Shown piece by piece: positions 5,621 through 7,091 of a stretch of 7,091 nt of DNA. The stretch covers positions 1 through 7,091 of the forward strand of contig WTJB01000263.1 of assembly GCA_011526335.1 (NCBI GenBank), written 5' to 3'. Below the pieces are notes generated by a model. The model searched no databases and was not told the DNA's origin. It saw only the letters and a program-made list of their open reading frames with translations. The DNA is from Candidatus Arcticimaribacter sp. Its GTDB lineage: Bacteria; Bacteroidota; Bacteroidia; Flavobacteriales; Flavobacteriaceae. The translations under genes were made by a program, and so were the position numbers. Each line of letters starts with the position of its first letter. Positions within the stretch are counted from its first letter, which is position 1.

Positions 5621-6094
5621 ATGGAAACTGTAGTGTATTGTGTAGGAAAAACGGACCAGGCCGAGCTCGCCCAACTCATTGAACGTTATCAAAATCGTTT
5701 GAAACATTATACGAAATTTAGTTTCCATATTGTAGAGGACATAAAGAACAGTAAAAATCTTAGTGAAAAACAACAAAAAGAAGCCGAAGCCAAGGCCATA
5801 GAAAAACAATTAAACCCTGGCGACCGCGTCATATTATTAGACGAAAACGGAAAAAACTTTACTTCCGTGGCTTTTTCGGAATGGATCAATAAACAACAGC
5901 TCTCTGGCGTAAAGCGTTTGGTATTTCTTATTGGAGGGCCCTATGGTTTTGCGCCTTCACTCTATGCCCGTGCGGAACAAAAAATTCAGTTATCCTCCAT
6001 GACTTTTTCGCACCAAATGGTACGTCTGTTTTTTGTAGAACAACTTTACCGTGCCCACACCATATTAAAAAATGAACCTTATCATCATCGCTAA
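5621..6094 (+). CDS. rlmH: 23S rRNA (pseudouridine1915-N3)-methyltransferase RlmH
   Basis: RlmH is a SPOUT-class enzyme that uses S-adenosylmethionine to methylate N3 of pseudouridine 1915 (E. coli numbering) in helix 69 of 23S rRNA, acting as a dimer on assembled 70S ribosomes. The 157-residue length is normal. The knotted SPOUT fold shows in VILLDENGK (about 70-78), the glycine-rich LIGGPYGF loop (103-110) that binds the cofactor, MTFSHQMVRLFFVEQLYRA (127-145) and the C-terminal NEPYHHR (151-157), which carries the catalytic-region Tyr-His. The ATG at 5621 gives the family N-terminus. It lies only 5 bases after a TAnnTTTG box, so the mRNA is probably leaderless. The stop codon overlaps the rdgB start by one base (TAATG), so the two are co-transcribed and probably translationally coupled. 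No defect is seen. Confidence 0.96.
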   Translation: METVVYCVGKTDQAELAQLIERYQNRLKHYTKFSFHIVEDIKNSKNLSEKQQKEAEAKAIEKQLNPGDRVILLDENGKNFTSVAFSEWINKQQLSGVKRLVFLIGGPYGFAPSLYARAEQKIQLSSMTFSHQMVRLFFVEQLYRAHTILKNEPYHHR

Positions 6095-6660
6095 TGAAAC
6101 TTGTCTTTGCTACGCATAACCCCAACAAATTAGAAGAAATAAAACAACTCCTCCCCGACTCTATTGAGTTGCTCAGCCTCACGGATATTGGGTGTACAGA
6201 AGAAATTGAAGAGACCGGCAAAACATTAGAAGAGAATGCCTACATCAAGGCACGTTACGTAAAAACCCAGTATGGCTTAAATTGCTTTGCCGATGACTCG
6301 GGCTTAGAAATTGATGCCCTCAACGGTGCCCCAGGAGTCATCTCCGCCCGCTATGCTGGCCCACAAAAAGACAATGAAGCCAATATTGCCAAAGTCTGGG
6401 AAAATCTTAACAACAAATCCAATAAAGCCGCCCAATTTAGAACGGTTATTGCGGTTTGTATAGAGGATAAGGAATGGGATTGCGAAGGCATTGTGCGTGG
6501 AAATTTGATTGACGAAAAAAGAGGGACTGGCGGTTTTGGATATGACCCTATTTTTATCCCTGACGGATACACCAAGACCTTTGCCGAATTGGGAAGTGAA
6601 ATCAAAAATAAGATCAGCCATAGAGCGAAGGCTTTTCAACTTTTTTTGAAGCAACTTTAA
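6094..6660 (+). CDS. rdgB: Non-canonical purine NTP pyrophosphatase (RdgB/HAM1 family)
   Basis: House-cleaning enzyme that hydrolyses dITP/ITP and XTP to the monophosphate and pyrophosphate, keeping deaminated purines out of DNA and RNA; cytoplasmic and normally dimeric with Mg2+. The 188-residue length is close to the family norm of about 190-200. Motifs are in order: ATHNPNKLEEI (6-16) with the nucleotide-binding Asn/Lys, ETGKTLEENAYIKA (40-53), FADDSGLEIDAL (65-76) with catalytic Asp at about D68, GAPGVISARYAG (78-89), GTGGFGYDPIFIP (144-156) and KISHRAKA (173-180), where the Ser-His-Arg contacts the base. It starts at the ATG sharing its A with the rlmH stop codon, so it needs no leader of its own. 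After its stop there is no clear hairpin-plus-T-run terminator before the helicase gene, so some read-through is possible. Confidence 0.96.
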   Translation: MKLVFATHNPNKLEEIKQLLPDSIELLSLTDIGCTEEIEETGKTLEENAYIKARYVKTQYGLNCFADDSGLEIDALNGAPGVISARYAGPQKDNEANIAKVWENLNNKSNKAAQFRTVIAVCIEDKEWDCEGIVRGNLIDEKRGTGGFGYDPIFIPDGYTKTFAELGSEIKNKISHRAKAFQLFLKQL

Positions 6661-6685
6661 GAATTGATTATCAGAATCTTTTGGG

Positions 6686-6700
6686 TTAAATCGGATTTAA
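6686..6700. repeat. 15-base perfect inverted repeat upstream of the helicase gene
   Basis: TTAAATC and GATTTAA are exact reverse complements separated by one G. A loop of one base makes an RNA hairpin poor, and no T-run follows, so this does not look like an rdgB terminator. It lies about 34-48 bases upstream of the helicase -7 box and so could be a dimeric protein-binding site. It is A/T-rich, in an A/T-rich spacer, and may be chance. Confidence 0.35.
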
Positions 6701-6733
6701 AAGGTTTCGGTCGTCAAATCCAATTATCTACCG

Positions 6734-6741
6734 TACCTTTG
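6734..6741 (+). promoter_or_regulatory. Probable -7 box of the DEAD-box helicase gene
   Basis: TACCTTTG followed by CA matches the Bacteroidota TAnnTTTG element. No TTG stands at the expected distance upstream; the nearest partial match is TCG at 6711-6713, 20 bases away. The box ends 5 bases before the ATG at 6747, the same spacing as at rlmH, so the transcript would start at or beside the start codon. Confidence 0.5.
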
Positions 6742-6746
6742 CAGCA

Positions 6747-7091
6747 ATGACAACATTTCAATCTCTTGGCCTTAGCGAAGTACTTTTGCAAGCCATAGAC
6801 GACATGGGTTTTGAAACCCCCTCTGACGTTCAAGCCAAAACCATTCCCCTTTTACTAGAAAACGAAACCGACCTTGTGGCTTTGGCCCAAACGGGCACGG
6901 GTAAAACGGCCGCCTTTGGTTTTCCGATGCTCGAAAAAATAGACCCCAGTAGCCGAACCACTCAAGGGCTAATCCTTTCGCCTACCCGTGAGTTGTGTCT
7001 GCAGATCACACAAGAATTAAAAAATTACGCCAAGCACATCCAAGGCATCAATATCGTTGCCATTTATGGGGGTGCCAGTATAAATGACCAA
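6747..7091 (+). CDS. DEAD-box ATP-dependent RNA helicase, 5' part, cut by the window edge
   Basis: The first 115 codons are present and the frame is open at the right edge; the rest lies outside. The N-terminus is a standard DEAD-box RecA-1 lobe: isolated F4 and the Q motif GFETPSDVQ (21-29), Walker A AQTGTGKT (47-54), motif Ia PTREL (79-83) and the GG motif in YGGAS (107-111). Members of this RhlE/SrmB/DeaD group unwind short RNA duplexes with ATP during ribosome assembly, cold adaptation or mRNA decay. The DEAD motif, the second lobe and the C-terminal tail that would separate these subtypes are not visible, so no gene symbol is given. The ATG at 6747 gives the expected start, with only three residues before the conserved Phe. 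It is preceded by its own -7 box and separated from rdgB by 86 bases. Confidence 0.93.
   Translation, partial: MTTFQSLGLSEVLLQAIDDMGFETPSDVQAKTIPLLLENETDLVALAQTGTGKTAAFGFPMLEKIDPSSRTTQGLILSPTRELCLQITQELKNYAKHIQGINIVAIYGGASINDQ

Noticed and set aside
5713..5720. TAAATTTC on the minus strand inside rlmH, a near match to TAnnTTTG, as another yihY promoter.
   Set aside because: It has one mismatch and no TTG at the right distance, while a complete promoter exists at 5567-5594.
5928..6221. 97-codon minus-strand frame across the rlmH-rdgB junction.
   Set aside because: It is opposite two well-identified genes, resembles no family I know and has a low-complexity composition. It is a shadow frame.
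6304..6654. 116-codon minus-strand frame opposite rdgB.
   Set aside because: It lies wholly inside the antisense of a conserved enzyme gene and shows no recognisable domain or start signal.

Overview
The window looks like an ordinary housekeeping stretch of a Bacteroidota chromosome, most likely class Flavobacteriia. Several things point there. The proteins resemble flavobacterial homologues, for example bS18 with a long N-terminal extension. A DUF6495-like small protein sits next to rplI. Start codons lack Shine-Dalgarno sequences. Five TAnnTTTG boxes, the -7 element of Bacteroidota promoters, lie at gene starts. These are judgements from sequence and memory; no database search was run.

Layout from left to right. 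On the minus strand a ribosomal protein operon, rpsF-rpsR-rplI (1382 down to 272), runs from a well-formed promoter at about 1404-1433 to a strong UUCG-loop terminator at 226-252. The U-tract of that terminator touches the start codon of a 64-residue DUF6495-like gene (225 down to 31). Diverging from rpsF is a LytTR-type response regulator on the plus strand (1509-2189) with no adjacent histidine kinase. It converges with priA, with a single base between the two stop codons. priA (replication restart helicase, 4638 down to 2191) lies 2 bases downstream of a YihY/BrkB-family membrane protein gene, so the two probably form an operon. Diverging from that pair are rlmH (23S rRNA pseudouridine methyltransferase) and an rdgB-type nucleotide-pool cleaning pyrophosphatase, which overlap by one base. 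After an 86-base gap comes the 5' part of a DEAD-box RNA helicase gene, cut by the right edge.

Functionally the genes serve translation (bS6, bS18, bL9, RlmH, probably the helicase), genome maintenance (PriA, RdgB), the envelope (YihY) and one transcriptional regulator. I see no mobile element, CRISPR array, tRNA, rRNA or obvious new system. The most interesting signals are in gene starts and ends: interleaved divergent promoters between yihY and rlmH, two genes whose ATG lies exactly 5 bases after a TAnnTTTG box (likely leaderless mRNAs), a terminator serving as the leader of the next gene, and an orphan regulator with an altered receiver acidic pocket. No stretch over 300 bases lacks a gene.
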